This document shows positions 1 through 11,071 of a DNA stretch of 64,000 nucleotides, in pieces. The stretch comes from Periplaneta americana (taxonomy: Eukaryota; Arthropoda; Insecta; Blattodea; Blattidae). Positions within the stretch are counted from its first letter, which is position 1. The number at the start of each line of letters is the position of its first letter. Made by a program: the position numbers and the translations under genes. The DNA lies in NCBI RefSeq assembly GCF_040183065.1, contig NC_091131.1, positions 99,572,330 through 99,636,329 on the forward strand. The letters run 5' to 3'. The notes below the pieces were generated by a model. That model was given only the letters and a program-made list of their open reading frames with translations, made no database searches and had not been told where the DNA came from.

Positions 1-401
1 GGAATAAACAGAGAATCTAGAAACAAGCAAAAAGTTCATGTAAATATATAGTCAATTTTGCTTTGTTTTTTTTTTTATTGCACGTACTTCTAAGTTTTTA
101 CATGTTCTCTTGCAGCAGGCATGCTCACAAGCAAACGATAGGGGAAGTATATGGTGCCCCCAACCCCTATTATACATAGCAAAAAACCGCTTACTACTTT
201 AACGAGACGACGTAGCTATCAGTGGCGGGACTTTGGCTATATGTTTAACATATTCGTACACAGTTTTTCTTTCAATGAACATAAGTTAAGTATAAATAAC
301 TTCAAGACAACAAATTAATGTATTAATCTTTGAAACTCAAACACACAGTGTCCAATTTAGATAAGGTAGGCCTATATAACGAAAATGAACTGTTTCTTTT
401 T
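1..401. other. AT-rich DNA, nothing recognised
   Basis: No coding frame, RNA gene or repeat that I recognise. A poly-T run lies near position 65-78. It is probably old intergenic or intronic DNA. Confidence 0.5.
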
Positions 402-412
402 TCTCTCGTAAT

Positions 413-650
413 TTTATTTTATTGAGTTATTTTACGACGCTGTTTCAACATCTAGGTTATTTAGCGTCTGAATGAAATGAAGGTGATAATGCCGGTGAAA
501 TGAGTCCGGAGTCCAACACCGAAAGTTACCTAGCATTTGCTCGTATTGGGTTGAGGGAAAAAAACAGGTAACTTGCCCCGACCGGGATTCGAACCCGGGC
601 CACCTGGTTTCGCGGCCAGACGCGCTGACCGTTACTCCACAGGTGTGGAC
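413..650 (-). repeat. tRNA-derived SINE, family A, complete, with 11-bp TSD
   Basis: On the minus strand the element opens gtccacacctgtggagtaac (pol III A-box region). It then carries a B box inside cccgggttcgaatcccgg and ends in the tail gcgtcgtaaaataac. It is flanked by the exact direct repeat tctctcgtaat at 402-412 and 651-661, which fixes both borders and shows a target-primed insertion. The same family recurs at 21400-21651, 48652-48908 and 49265-49513. It lies just downstream of a decayed hAT transposase read on the same strand. It is non-coding and would depend on a LINE for movement. Confidence 0.93.
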
Positions 651-659
651 TCTCTCGTA

Positions 660-1372
660 ATCAATCGTTTCAAATTGTATACTTTAAATTTGTTTACAAA
701 ATAAATTAATCTTCCTGATACTGTAACATAGCCTAGATGCCACTTTTTCATATTTATAAGATTGTTGAGGTTAGGTTGATACGTTGATAAGGAAAGACGA
801 AGGAGACAAGTAAGATGAAAATATGAGACCAGTGTACGTGTATAATTTTTAATGTGGTTCATTTGAGAAAAGGCTTGTTCGCAGATGTAGGTGGTGCAAA
901 ATAATGTAACTTCAGAAATGTGATATTGAGCAAAGATTTATACAATTTCCATCCTTCTTTACCGGAACATATTAAAGAGTTATTATTCTGCAACTCAGTT
1001 AATTCGTTTTGGAAGTCATAAAGGAGCTTCGGACGCTTTCAACCTGAAAGGAGTACAAGAAAGGCGCAATTCTACTTGTATTGGCTGCAAATCTGAAAAC
1101 TGTTTTTCAAAAGAGTGAAGCAGTTCCTTTAGAACTCTTGGATAGTTAGTGTTGTGACTCACTTCAACTGATGCCAACAACGAAAAGTAAGAAAAATTAC
1201 GATTTTGTAATTGTTCTTCCCACATTTTTACTCTTGACATGAAGTTGCGTATGCTGTCATTTAAAGTAACGATATTTTTGTCTTTTCCTTGCATACCTAC
1301 ATTTAAGTCATAAGATGTGAATACAAATCTATCATAAAAGCCAAATCAGCTATCCACTTCTTTTCCGTTAAT
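660..1372 (-). pseudogene. hAT-type transposase relic (C-terminal part)
   Basis: Read on the minus strand, 1372 down to about 1320 gives a WIADLAFMIDLYSHL-like stretch. A frame break follows, then MQGKDKNIVTLNDSIRNF and KMWEEQLQNRNFSYF (1016-1294). After further stops comes YICEQAFSQM followed by HLTCLLRLSLSTYQPN (about 690-880). Known for the family: hAT transposases of the GTF2IRD2/ZBED/Buster type have a LADLAFL...LQGKD.. block and a C-terminal dimerisation block with LCEQ.FS.M. The order matches, but at least two frameshifts and several stops break the frame, and the catalytic N-terminal part is not visible. The SINE at 413-650 sits at its 3' side. Decayed relic; a working or domesticated protein is very unlikely in this copy. 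Confidence 0.7.
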
Positions 1373-1820
1373 TGAGGAATGATTGTGCCCTGAAAAGAAG
1401 TGAAAGCTATAATTTATTTGTATACATAGTTAAACAATTTTAACGTAATACTCTGAAAGAAAATTATAATACCTGTTTTTTGAAGAAAGTGTCAATGATA
1501 TCACGAAGGAGGAAGAACCGCTTTAACATAAATAACGTTCAGAGATAAGAAATTAGTACGGAAAATATGACTACATTTACCAGACAAACGTGACTTCCAT
1601 AATCAAGACCATGCAGTCTAAAATGCCTTTTAATGTTGAAATTGGAGAACGATTTAATTAATCTCTTTCATACTAGCCATCTGACCCCATACACTCCTTC
1701 CTGCACACAAAAATATTGCACTTCCCACTCATTATGGAAATTGTGCCGAGATCGACTTGCCATAATGAATCCGGCACTGAATGTTTATGATGTTCTCCTA
1801 CTGTTCGCTACAAACAACTA
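1373..1820. other. No gene seen
   Basis: AT-rich sequence upstream of the hAT relic. Short frames only, none with recognisable protein features. Confidence 0.45.
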
Positions 1821-2100
1821 CAGTGCGATTATTTAGTCCTGACAGTCCCCGGCGATGTGCGCCTGGGTCAGACGGGTCCATTTAGTTTCACCAAGGGGTG
1901 TTTGGGTTAGTCTCTTGCTTGCCGTCGGAGCGATCGGATGTCATGCGTGCTGTAGAGCGGTATGTTTCTAGTGCAATTAAGCTGTACTGCATTCCTTTAC
2001 CGACCGCTCGCCCTTATCTTTACTCCGGAGCTCTCCCCACTACTTCTATTACTTCCCCTCTTTAGCGTCGCTGAGCTGTCAGGATTAAATAATCGGTCTG
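1821..2100. mobile_element. 280-bp MITE with TA target site
   Basis: The left end cagtgcgattatttagtcct matches the reverse complement of the right end (cagaccgattatttaatcct), with 3 mismatches over about 25 bp. TA stands on both sides (1819-1820 and 2101-2102). The inside is clearly more GC-rich than the surroundings and codes for nothing recognisable. A TA target and short TIRs fit a non-autonomous Tc1/mariner-superfamily element. Confidence 0.65.
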
Positions 2101-2744
2101 TACACTGGTTGCGCTGCGAAGTGGTGGGAGAAAAGAAGGGGTGGTGCTTGTGACTCAATCGAGTCAACAGTGAGCATCCCTGTACTTACAGTATCACAAC
2201 TTTCTTACATCTTTGTTTGTAAAGTCCTATATACTTCTACAAACAGTGATCATCCTGATCAAAAATGTCATTATGAATTCTAATACACGTTTCTAAGCTC
2301 AGCATCATCTCTCATATTCTAGGTCAGTGGGTGTCGTGTAATATGCTGAGAGGAGTCACGAGACGATTTACAAAATAAACCAAAAAAGGCCTTATTAATA
2401 AAAATTTATGTTGCATTTAGATATATAAACATAAACGAAGTTGAGCAAAGCAAAAAATGTCTCTGTAGTTATAAAGTTAAAAATTATTCATTAATACGAT
2501 AAATGCGCTGGTTTTTTTGAGAAAGTAACATCTCAGATTGAACTCTATATGCACAATTTTTCGTTTTTCTTTTGATGGAAATCATTTACTAGAAACTTAT
2601 TTTACATAAATACGAATATACAAACAGACCTACCACAAAAATGTATTTTCTTTTGCAAACTTGCGGTATTCTTGCATTCTTTTGTTCCAAAACTGGTCTA
2701 CACTCTGCGAAAAAAAAAGTATAGTTTCAAAATGTCATCAGTTC

Positions 2745-2749
<5 letters not shown>
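2101..2749. other. No gene seen
   Basis: AT-rich single-copy-looking DNA with only short frames and no motif that I recognise. Confidence 0.45.

Positions 2750-2813
<64 letters not shown>
2750..2813. repeat. (CA)n microsatellite
   Basis: Uninterrupted CA dinucleotide run of about 64 bp. Reading frames across it (HTHTHT...) are an artefact. Confidence 0.98.
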
Positions 2814-2816
<3 letters not shown>

Positions 2817-3321
2817 CGAGCAGAAAAGACGCAACACGAATAAATTTGAAATATCAAACCATAATACAAATTATAACATTATTGTGTGCTTCTATGGACC
2901 TGTTTCTGGTAGGCAAGTGTTTATTCATGTTTTGGGAAGGAAAGTCATACGAATCAGGTGGTTAGCCACTTCCTGTCCCTCACCTTGTATTTATTACTGT
3001 GCCATTAAAATTTACAACCCTAAACATAACAAATCAAAACAAAGTTACAACAATATTTTTTTTTTTTCGCGTATAACGGAATTCTGTGATATTGAACTCG
3101 ATTTTAAACAACATTTAAGAGTATTAAGATGCCATTAAGCTCCGAGAACGCCGCTAGAGGAGTCACGTTGGTATAGGATGACAGCAGCAAAGATTGGGAC
3201 ATCGTTTGGTGGTGAATGGCTCTCGTTTCGAACTTATAATTATCAGTTGAAATGTTCCTGTGTGTAAAATATAATTGAAATTCAATATAATTAAAAGTAA
3301 TAATAGTAGAATTTACAAAAA
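2814..3321. other. No gene seen
   Basis: AT-rich DNA with a poly-T run near 3057-3067. Nothing recognised. Confidence 0.45.
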
Positions 3322-3640
3322 TTACAAATTAACAATCACTGGTCTCACAAGCAAACACTCATGGAGACAAATAAAAAAGTGAATCTTTTTCCCCACCATG
3401 TTAATAATGTCAAAACAAGTGTTTATACAAATTTTGGCCACTCGAGCGCAATTACGAGGGCCCATCAGAAAGTAAGTTTCCCTGGGGCCGTTTATAGAAA
3501 GAAAACACAATTTCATGGAAAGATTTATTGGAATAGACACAGTAATTGTTGAGTTATTGTTCAACATATTCCCCACGCGAACTGAGACATTTCTCAAACC
3601 CTGAGATCAACAGAGAAGTGCAGATATCTGTCACATACTG
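3322..3640 (-). pseudogene. mariner-like transposase C-terminus and 3' end, left arm of a palindrome
   Basis: On the minus strand the frame near 3545-3670 reads ...GFEKCLSSRGEYVEQ then a stop, the usual ending of mariner transposases (RYxKCL...GxYVEK). The non-coding 3' end that follows (through the stretch ggaaacttactttctgatgg) is shared with the right arm in opposite orientation. Only the tail of the transposase is present, so it is a dead fragment. The two arms meet head to head at about 3640. Confidence 0.6.
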
Positions 3641-3960
3641 GTATCGATTCAGGCAGCAGACTTCTACGACACAGGGATACAGAAGTTGATCCCAGGTATA
3701 ACAAATGCCTTATTTCCCGTGGAGAATATATTGAAAAATATTTCAACAATATCTGTATCTGTTCCAATAACTCTATCCATGAAATTGTGTTTCGATTCTG
3801 TAAACGGTCCCAGGGAAACTTACTTTCTGAGGGGCTCTCGTTATTGCGCTCGAGTGGTCAAAATTTGATCAAGCACTTGTTTTGACATTAGGCTATTAAT
3901 ATGGTGGAAAATAAAATAATAACTTTTTTTATGTCCCCATGGGAATATTTGCTTATGAGT
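3641..3960 (+). pseudogene. mariner-like transposase C-terminus and 3' end, right arm of a palindrome
   Basis: The plus strand near 3660-3735 reads DFYDTGIQKLIP, then after a one-base shift RYNKCLISRGEYIEK. This is the canonical mariner C-terminus. The following 3' region (ggaaacttactttctgaggg, then cgctcgagtggtcaaaattt) mirrors the left arm. The frameshift and the lack of the DDD catalytic region make it inactive. Confidence 0.65.
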
Positions 3961-4709
3961 GAAATTTTAATGTATTTGTGCGTAAAATTGAATGGATATT
4001 TCAAATACGCAAAAATTAATTCAGGTTGTAACTTAAAAAGAAGTGTTCTTTGTAATAGCCTGTACTGTTTTAGATGTGATGTAATAGCTCAGGTAATGTA
4101 GATTGGTGTAGTTTAACTGTACAGAATAATAACCTTATTAGTCCAAAGAAATGTGAAGAATGATAACCCAAAAACAATAGAATACAATGGGTCTTGAAAC
4201 TTTTAACTTTATCTTCTATAAAAACAGTAAAACGTGGCTAATCAGGATTTTCCCCTATACTCTTCATTTACTTGAAGACAGTGTCTTACATTTAGCAAGA
4301 AGATTGTAGTGCGAAATTTTGTTCTGGAGAGCCGAATAATGTTATTTTCTAAAATACAGATATCTTGAGAATCGTTTTTGAATTTTTTCAATTTGATTAC
4401 TATATAATTTGCACCAGCATGTGTGGAGCCTCAACATATGGTGTGGCCTCCTCGGACACCGAGTCATAGGACCATACTTTTTTGAACGCAATCTTCCTCC
4501 GAAACACGGAATCAATATTCTTGTAAAAACGCTGCCAAAACAAACACCTATTTACAACAAATTATGTGTAGAAAATTTTTTTCCTTAAATTAATATATAA
4601 AAAGTTATTACCAACATTTCATCCTCAATTAACATTATTTACAATGAAGAAACTAATTGTACGAATGCTTGTAACTATTCATTCGGACTGCAGTGATAAA
4701 CATGTTTCA
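3961..4709. other. No gene seen
   Basis: AT-rich DNA. Short frames without recognisable domains. Confidence 0.45.
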
Positions 4710-4724
4710 GTAATAATAATAATA

Positions 4725-4786
<62 letters not shown>
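4710..4786. repeat. (TAA)n microsatellite
   Basis: About 25 TAA units with one TAG interruption. Similar TAA/TTA runs at 7981 and 39988 are tails of LINE 3' ends. No LINE sequence is recognisable beside this one. Confidence 0.95.
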
Positions 4787-5039
4787 CCGTACATTAATTT
4801 TGACATCTAAAACTACAAAATATTGATTCTGGCTATTGTGGACCCCTGTCACAACTTGTATTTTCATCCAAGACAATACTCAAGATCATAAAATGTACTA
4901 GATGGCGTGTGGAAGATTGGGAATATTAAATTTTCAGGCAACAAACCATTGTTAACATTACTGTTATAATAAACTTCATCTTCTTCGATTGGACAAAGTT
5001 TCTGAAAGCCATTAAAGCATATCTGGTATTTTTAGTAGG

Positions 5040-5225
5040 TCTTAGCTCCACTCCCAACTCTTATCCACTTATCCACCCACGCATCTACGTACACATTTAC
5101 CTACTTTTCCACTTACTTGCTTATCCATTTACACTTATTTACCGACTTACCTCCTTACCCAAGTACCCACTTACTTCCTTTCCCATTTACTTGCTAATCT
5201 ACTTACCCACTCGCTCACTAAATGT
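5040..5225. repeat. Degenerate (CTTAC/CCACTTA)n low-complexity tract
   Basis: Irregular repetition of words such as ccacttatccac, ttacttgctt and cccacttac. Pyrimidine-rich and non-coding. Confidence 0.75.
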
Positions 5226-5349
5226 TCTTCTTTTAATGTCGGAACTGCAGTGCGACTATTTGTTATAAAATGGTTGTCTTTTCAATACTAATAGGCCTAC
5301 CATAAATACGTATAAATAAATTAACATAATTCATTATTAAAATTAGTCA

Positions 5350-5712
5350 ATATGACCTAATTGATTCATTCATAGTTTTCTGACCACGGGCAAATCTTTC
5401 ACTGCAAACCCAGTATTCTCCAATCTTTCCTATTTTCCGCCTTCCTCTTAGTCTCCGCATATGATCCACGTATCTTAATGTTATCTGTCATCTGATATCT
5501 TCTTCTGCCCCAATTTCTCTCCTGTTCACCATTTCTTCCAGTGCATCCTTCTGTAGACAGTTTCTTCTTAGCCAGTTGCCCAGCCAATTTCTTCTTCTAG
5601 TCCTGATCAGTTTCAGCATTATTTTTTCTTCATCCACTCTTTCTAGCACAGCTTCATTTCTTATTCTATCTTTCCATTTCACACTCTCCATTCTTTTATA
5701 TAATCTATACAA
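5350..5712 (-). pseudogene. LINE reverse transcriptase ORF, C-terminal fragment (GAETWT/RRNCL family)
   Basis: The minus strand from 5712 reads RMESVKWKDRIRNEAVLERV, then KLIRTRRRNWLGNWLRRNCL. After a frame shift near 5490-5590 it continues with RRRYQMTDNIKIRGSYAETK and NRKDWRILGLQ. The same C-terminal block recurs at 22835-23350 (plus) and its distal part at 21700-21860 (minus), which shows a dispersed LINE family truncated at its 5' end. The non-coding tail includes ctgaccacgggcaaatcttt. Fragment, not functional. Confidence 0.82.
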
Positions 5713-5812
5713 TAAATTATTTATAACATAATATCAATGAGTAATCTAAAGTAATGTATTATATAATGTAGTATAATTTTAATCTTCACAATCCTCTCAT
5801 TAAATTTAATTT

Positions 5813-6030
5813 AGGGGTGAGTTGGGTAGTATCGGACATCGGGTAATATCGGACAGTGAGGTTTCTTTCATCTACCATCAGATGGTAATACAGTGGTTTC
5901 TTTCATCTACCACCAGATGTCGCATACAGAAACGTAACCAGGTCACTTAGATACTACCATCTGGTGGTAGATGAAAGAAACATCACTGTCCGACATTACC
6001 CGATGTCCGACTCTACCCTACTCTCACCTA
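5813..6030. mobile_element. Fold-back MITE with about 60-bp inverted arms
   Basis: Left arm 5814-5874 (through gtatcggacatcgggtaata) pairs with right arm 5967-6029 with few mismatches. Inside, the stretch gtttctttcatctaccacca (from 5898) pairs with its complement near 5960-5985, so almost the entire element can fold into one hairpin. A partial duplication of gtttctttcatctacca lies within the left half. No coding capacity. The TSD is unclear, with a TA or TAA-like flank. Confidence 0.75.
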
Positions 6031-6104
6031 ATATGAAATTAATGAAGTAAGTTAATAGTTCCAAGATTCAAAAATACTCAAACAGTTTTCCTTCTTTATT
6101 TTTA

Positions 6105-7000
6105 CATTCTGTGTCAAGGAGTTGAAGCACTAATAATAATATTGTAATAATAACATTTCGTAGTGCTGTTCAATCTGTTGTTAACGATAATATGTTTTTA
6201 ATTTTTTCGATTCGATTTTTTGCCCCATCATTATCGAGTCACATATTTATTGTGATTCACAGCATTAGTCCCTTTTTACGCAAACATTCTGTGTCAAGGA
6301 GTTGAATCACTAATAATAATATTGTAATAATAACGTTCCGTAGTGCTGTTCATCTGTTGTTAATGATAATATGTTTATAATTTTTTCGATTCGATTTTTT
6401 GCCCCATCATTATCGAGTCACATATTTATTGTGATTCACAGCATTAGTCCCTTTTTACGCAAACATTCTGTGTCAAGGAGTTGAAGCACTAATAATAATA
6501 TTGTAATAATAACGTTTCGTAGTGCTGTTCATCTGTTGTTAATGATAATATGTTTATAATTTTTTCGATTCGATTTTTTTCCCCATCATTTTCGAGTCAC
6601 ATATTTATTGTGATTCACAGCATTAATCCCTTTTTACGCAAACATTCTGTGTCAAGGAGTTGAATCACTAATAATAATATTGTAATAATAACGTTTCGTA
6701 GTGCTGTTCATCTGTTGTTAATGATAATATGTTTATAATTTTTTCGATTCGATTTTTTTCCCCATCATTTTCGAGTCACATATTTATTGTGATTCACAGC
6801 ATTAATCCCTTTTTACGCAAACATTCTGTGTCAAGGAGTTGAAGCACTAATAATAATATTGTAATAATAACGTTTTGTAGTGCTGTTCATCTGTTGTTAA
6901 TGATAATATGTTTATAATTTTTTCGTTTCGATTTTTTGCCCCATCATTATCGATTTACATATTTATTGTAATTCACAGCATTAGTTCCTTTTTACGCAAA
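6105..7000. repeat. Tandem repeat, five copies of a 179-bp unit
   Basis: The unit start cattctgtgtcaaggagttg occurs at 6105, 6285, 6464, 6643 and 6822, so the period is 179-180 bp. Copies differ at a few sites only. The base after ttgaa alternates G, T, G, T, G from copy to copy, which suggests that copies spread as two-unit blocks. Each unit ends ...cctttttacgcaaa. Non-coding and AT-rich, with a length near one nucleosome repeat. A small satellite-like array. Confidence 0.96.
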
Positions 7001-7977
7001 CAGATCTAAAACATCGGAGCTACAAAGCTTCTAATCCTGCGTCGTCATGGTTTTATCTATGTCAATGGATTGTGCGTGGTCTCATTTAATGGAATCATTC
7101 GTAGCGTTCATACCAATGTTATGTTTACGTATATTCCATTTACAGTACAAATTTTAACGTAAACATAATGCAAGGAAAGATCAACAAAACATAAATTAAT
7201 ACAATGGCATGTCGCTGTATGCCCGAAGGGATCTGGCGGAATACCGAATAAAAACACTCTAGTGCGGATATTCCCATTGTGTAGCTGTAAATCTATTATT
7301 AACCAGAATATGACTTCCATAGAAGACAGCACTTCTCAAACAAAAAAGCCAACTCTACTAATAAATATACAGTGTGCCCACAACAAAGTGTCACAAACAT
7401 TGATAGTATTGAATAAAAAAAAGTACAGAACTTGTAATCAATGTAGGTTCAGAAACAAAACCTACGGATGTACAAGGCCTTTATTTTTATAGTACTCTGT
7501 GTGGTGGTCAGCCAATTTCTAAGCAGTGCTCAGCCCTTCGTCGCACTAAGGCATGCGTTCGTTTCAGGATTCCTGTCCCCGAGTTACTAATTGGGCTTGA
7601 ATACTAGATAACTAGTGCGTCAAATAATCTCCTCCGACTTTAGCCCAAATTGTAAACACATTAAAATGAGATTTCACATTTGACTTATCGTACTCTTACG
7701 GTCTTACTAATAAACCGTGTATAGTTATTATACGAGACTTATGCAGAGTTGGAGTAGAAAACGTTACTAATAAATCATGCATAAGCGATGGATGTATAAA
7801 CAGCCTGTAACTATACATGGGAATTGCTTTGCAATAGTTATATACACGAAACTTTTTGTTTAAGGATTGTATATAGAGAAAAAAGGGCCGCCCCTCTAAC
7901 AGCTGTTCGTATAGATTGTCCGACAAAAAAAGAAAAAATGTTAATAGCCTAAATGCATTTAAATATTCAAAATAAAA

Positions 7978-7980
<3 letters not shown>
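7001..7980. other. No gene seen
   Basis: Short frames in both directions with no recognisable domain or motif. No repeat found within the window. Confidence 0.45.
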
Positions 7981-8040
<60 letters not shown>

Positions 8041-8165
8041 TCTTTATTTATACTGACAGAGTTAAGGCCATAGGGCCTTCTCTTACACTCTACCAGGTCA
8101 CAAAGTATACAAGCAGTTAAAATTTAACAAAAAGTTAAAGGACAGAATACTAACATATTACAAAA
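7981..8165 (-). mobile_element. LINE 3' end with (TTA)n tail
   Basis: On the minus strand the stretch runs ...gacctggtagagtgtaagag, aaggccctatggccttaact, ctgtcagtataaataaagaa and then (TTA)n. The aataaa just before a microsatellite tail and the familiar wording fit the 3' end of a CR1/jockey-group LINE. A second (TAA)n-tailed LINE is at 39988-40690. No coding part is left here. Confidence 0.6.
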
Positions 8166-8215
8166 AAAATAATAATAATAGCCTAGGATAAAATCAACAC
8201 TAAACAACATGAAAA

Positions 8216-8327
8216 TACATACATACATACATACATACATACATACATACATACATACATACATACATACATACATACATACATACATACATACATACAT
8301 ACATACATACATACATACATACATACA
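8216..8327. repeat. (CATA)n microsatellite
   Basis: About 28 perfect tetranucleotide units. Apparent CMYVCMYV proteins across it are artefacts. Confidence 0.98.
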
Positions 8328-9479
8328 GGCTATATGCATTTAGAAGGGAAAACCTTCCAAAATATTCATATATACATAGGCTAATAAAGTTGGCTTTATT
8401 CGAACGTAAAAACCATGATCGGAAAACATCCACTTATACTTTTTCAGTATGCCAAACTAATAAAAACATGCTATTTCGTGAAGTTCCGTGGCCTACTGAT
8501 GAGTATTCCATGCAACAAAAGTTACTATAAATAAGCCATTAGTTTTAGTCACATTGCGACAAAGAGATATAGCAGACATAATATTGGACGAGATTTAATA
8601 CTTCCTTTCACAGGTGCTGAAGTATCATTAAATAGTAATGTACCAATTACCTATGCAAACAAAATCAATACATACATCTAATTAGCGGATTAGCGGAGAA
8701 TTTTGAACAAACGTGGAAAATACACACTTCAAGCCACTTATAACCTTGAAATGTAGAAACGATTCTCTCTCATCAATCATCCCACATGTAACCTCTTGAA
8801 AATGAAATTATTAACATAATCAATCTAAACGCGGTATACCGATTCATTAATGCTTAATACGCACTTCAGCACTTGACTGCCGATACATTGAACCATTTTG
8901 TAGAAACTGAGAGTACAATATGATTTGTGGTTCATTTCGAATGCCGAGCACTTGCAAACAAACAATTGGCTCTTCTCAACAGATCTCCAATTAACTTATA
9001 CCCATTTCAAATTTAATCAGCTCGTAGTGGTCCGTCGGCAACATCATTACACAGACGTTTCTCCAAACATGATAGGCCTACGTTCTCGACCTTTTCTATC
9101 AGAAGTCTCGCTAGGCCTTAATATGATGACATAATGCTATCAAAAATTGAGGAAGAGAAATGGCGGGCACGAACATACAATTTACAATTTTTCTTGGTTC
9201 ATAAACAAGTGATTTTTTACATGTTATCCTAGTTCGCGAGTCACTATGCCCTGGGATGGACTCCGCCTGTAACAGAATTAATACAAGGGGGTGTTTCTAG
9301 AGGGTAAAGACGATAAGCACGTAGAACTAACATTCCCACTGCTTCTTACTGTTCGTTCACTGATGTTTTAGCCTTTGGGAAGGGGTAGTATCTGAATAGG
9401 TTGCATCCAATGAAGAGTATCATCAGTACACGACACTTACAAGAAGCCAAGAGCTGTTACAACACTTTATTTGAAGAAG
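8328..9479. other. No gene seen
   Basis: Mixed-composition DNA with only short frames. I recognise no transposon end, RNA gene or conserved protein. Confidence 0.45.
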
Positions 9480-9790
9480 AGGCTAGTCATTATTCTATTC
9501 TTTGCATATGAGTTGAAACTAAGTTTTGTCCTGTGATTTGTTCAAGTGTAAACCATTTGTTATCATGTGACGTCCTTGGAAGTCTGTGTCTCGAAATATT
9601 GATAGTGGTGGTGAAAATGAACGTTGTGTGTTACCGAATGGACGCGGTAAATCCATACATACACAGCTAAAATCATCCAAAATCTGTATAAATATTTTAA
9701 GAAGGGACGAGGACAATCCCATGACTCACTTGGAAGTACATACCATAGCTGCGGCAGGAGTAATGTGCTCAACGTTGAAGAAAATAGTTA
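9480..9790. repeat. Left arm of an old inverted duplication
   Basis: The reverse complement of this arm aligns with 10030-10076 joined to 11072-11290. Shared blocks include ccttcttaaaatatttatac, gatgattttagctg, taacacacaacgtt and tggtttacactt. The alignment crosses the Tigger-like insertion cleanly. Identity looks like 70-80% with indels, so the duplication is old. Frames in it resemble no known protein. Confidence 0.75.
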
Positions 9791-10029
9791 CCGTAAATAT
9801 AGCAGAATAACCCACACCAAAAAAGTATGCCCAGAACAAAAGAACAGACCTACGTGGAATCGACTAATTTAGTCGTGACTAAATTCGAAGGAAAATGTAT
9901 GAATTGTATACAAATTAAACCCTCGCGAGTGTAGGAAGAATTCTTAGCGTTCTTGGCAGCAAAGCAATAAATACACAATACTGTACGAGTTCCCAATCTA
10001 CAGAACTATTGAACCACGTTCATCCTCTA

Positions 10030-10076
10030 GCAGCTATGAATCATGACAATGTTTTCCTCCCTCCTTAAAATATTTA
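10030..10076. repeat. Right arm of the inverted duplication, part 1
   Basis: Segment ending cctccttaaaatattta, which continues at 11072 after the 995-bp insertion. See the left arm at 9480-9790. Confidence 0.7.
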
Positions 10077-11071
10077 CAGTCAACTCCGGATATAGTGAAC
10101 CTCTGCGGACTTGCATATTTCGTTCACTATATCCGAGGTTCACTATATCCGAAGTGTCTCTCCCCTAATCTTAAATGACAGAAATTAATGAATTTGTGAA
10201 CAAGAAAATAAAATATTTCATTTTTCTGGAATGGAGTACACTGTATACTGTTACTCACAGTTGATTTACTTAAACTATGCTGTCGATCCATATCCGCTTC
10301 CGAAAGACCACGTTAAATGTCACTTATAATGTTCACCTTATCTTCCAAAGAAAACACTTATGCTTCGACATTTTTATATAGTACATTCACTTTTGGAACA
10401 CTAGAAACAAACTGGTCAGGTAGAAATGACAAATTCTATTATGGTGTGACTTTGTACTAAGCCTTGGAATTTCCCGAGTCACTTAATGGAAACTGGGAGA
10501 GGATTGATGGAGTTTAAAAGCCGTCGAAATCTTACCTTCATTTGTGTTCTGGACATAATGTCCGTCCCCTTTTAATAAATGAAGGCAATTTCATTTTCCG
10601 TTATTTCGATGCTATCCGTCATAATTGAAATGTTTCTGAGAACAGAAAGCAACCCTTTGACAGTAGAGGATTAGAAATAATAGTACAGTAGTGTGCCTGA
10701 AAACAGAATGTCAACCCTTCGACGGTGGAGTGAGCCAAGATCGTCATGCGTTGCCTGGATTTACAGTACAGCTCATTGTCTAGAAATCATTAATCCTACC
10801 TCTCTCCTTTGACTAAAGGAATAAAAAACTTAGAATGTTGTTCTCAACATATTCTTTCAAGTTTATACAAGAAGGTCTGATTTCAAATAAGAATCTGTCA
10901 AGATACAACTCTTGTGACTTCAATTTTAAGGTTCACTATAACCAAAGTGAGAGTTCACTATAAAAGGAAATATTAATGTACTTTTAATGTATGCGGGCCA
11001 GGACCAACGATTTAGCTTCACTATAGCCGAATGTTCACTATAACAGAGTTCGCTATATCCAGAGTTGACTG
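10077..11071. mobile_element. Tigger/pogo-like non-autonomous transposon, 995 bp, TA target
   Basis: It begins cagtcaactccggatatagt and ends with the reverse complement of cagtcaactctggatatagc, with two mismatches in the first 24 bp. TA flanks both sides (10075-10076, 11072-11073). Subterminal copies of ttcactata(t/a)cc occur near both ends, typical of pogo/Tigger elements. No transposase is recognisable inside, so it is a non-autonomous deletion derivative. The paralogous empty site in the left arm (9480-9790) confirms the exact borders. Confidence 0.88.

Noticed and set aside
8124..8433. Frames encoding CMYVCMYV repeats (also at 18300-18552 and 46582-46838)
   Set aside because: They are translations of (CATA)n microsatellites in several frames and on both strands at once.
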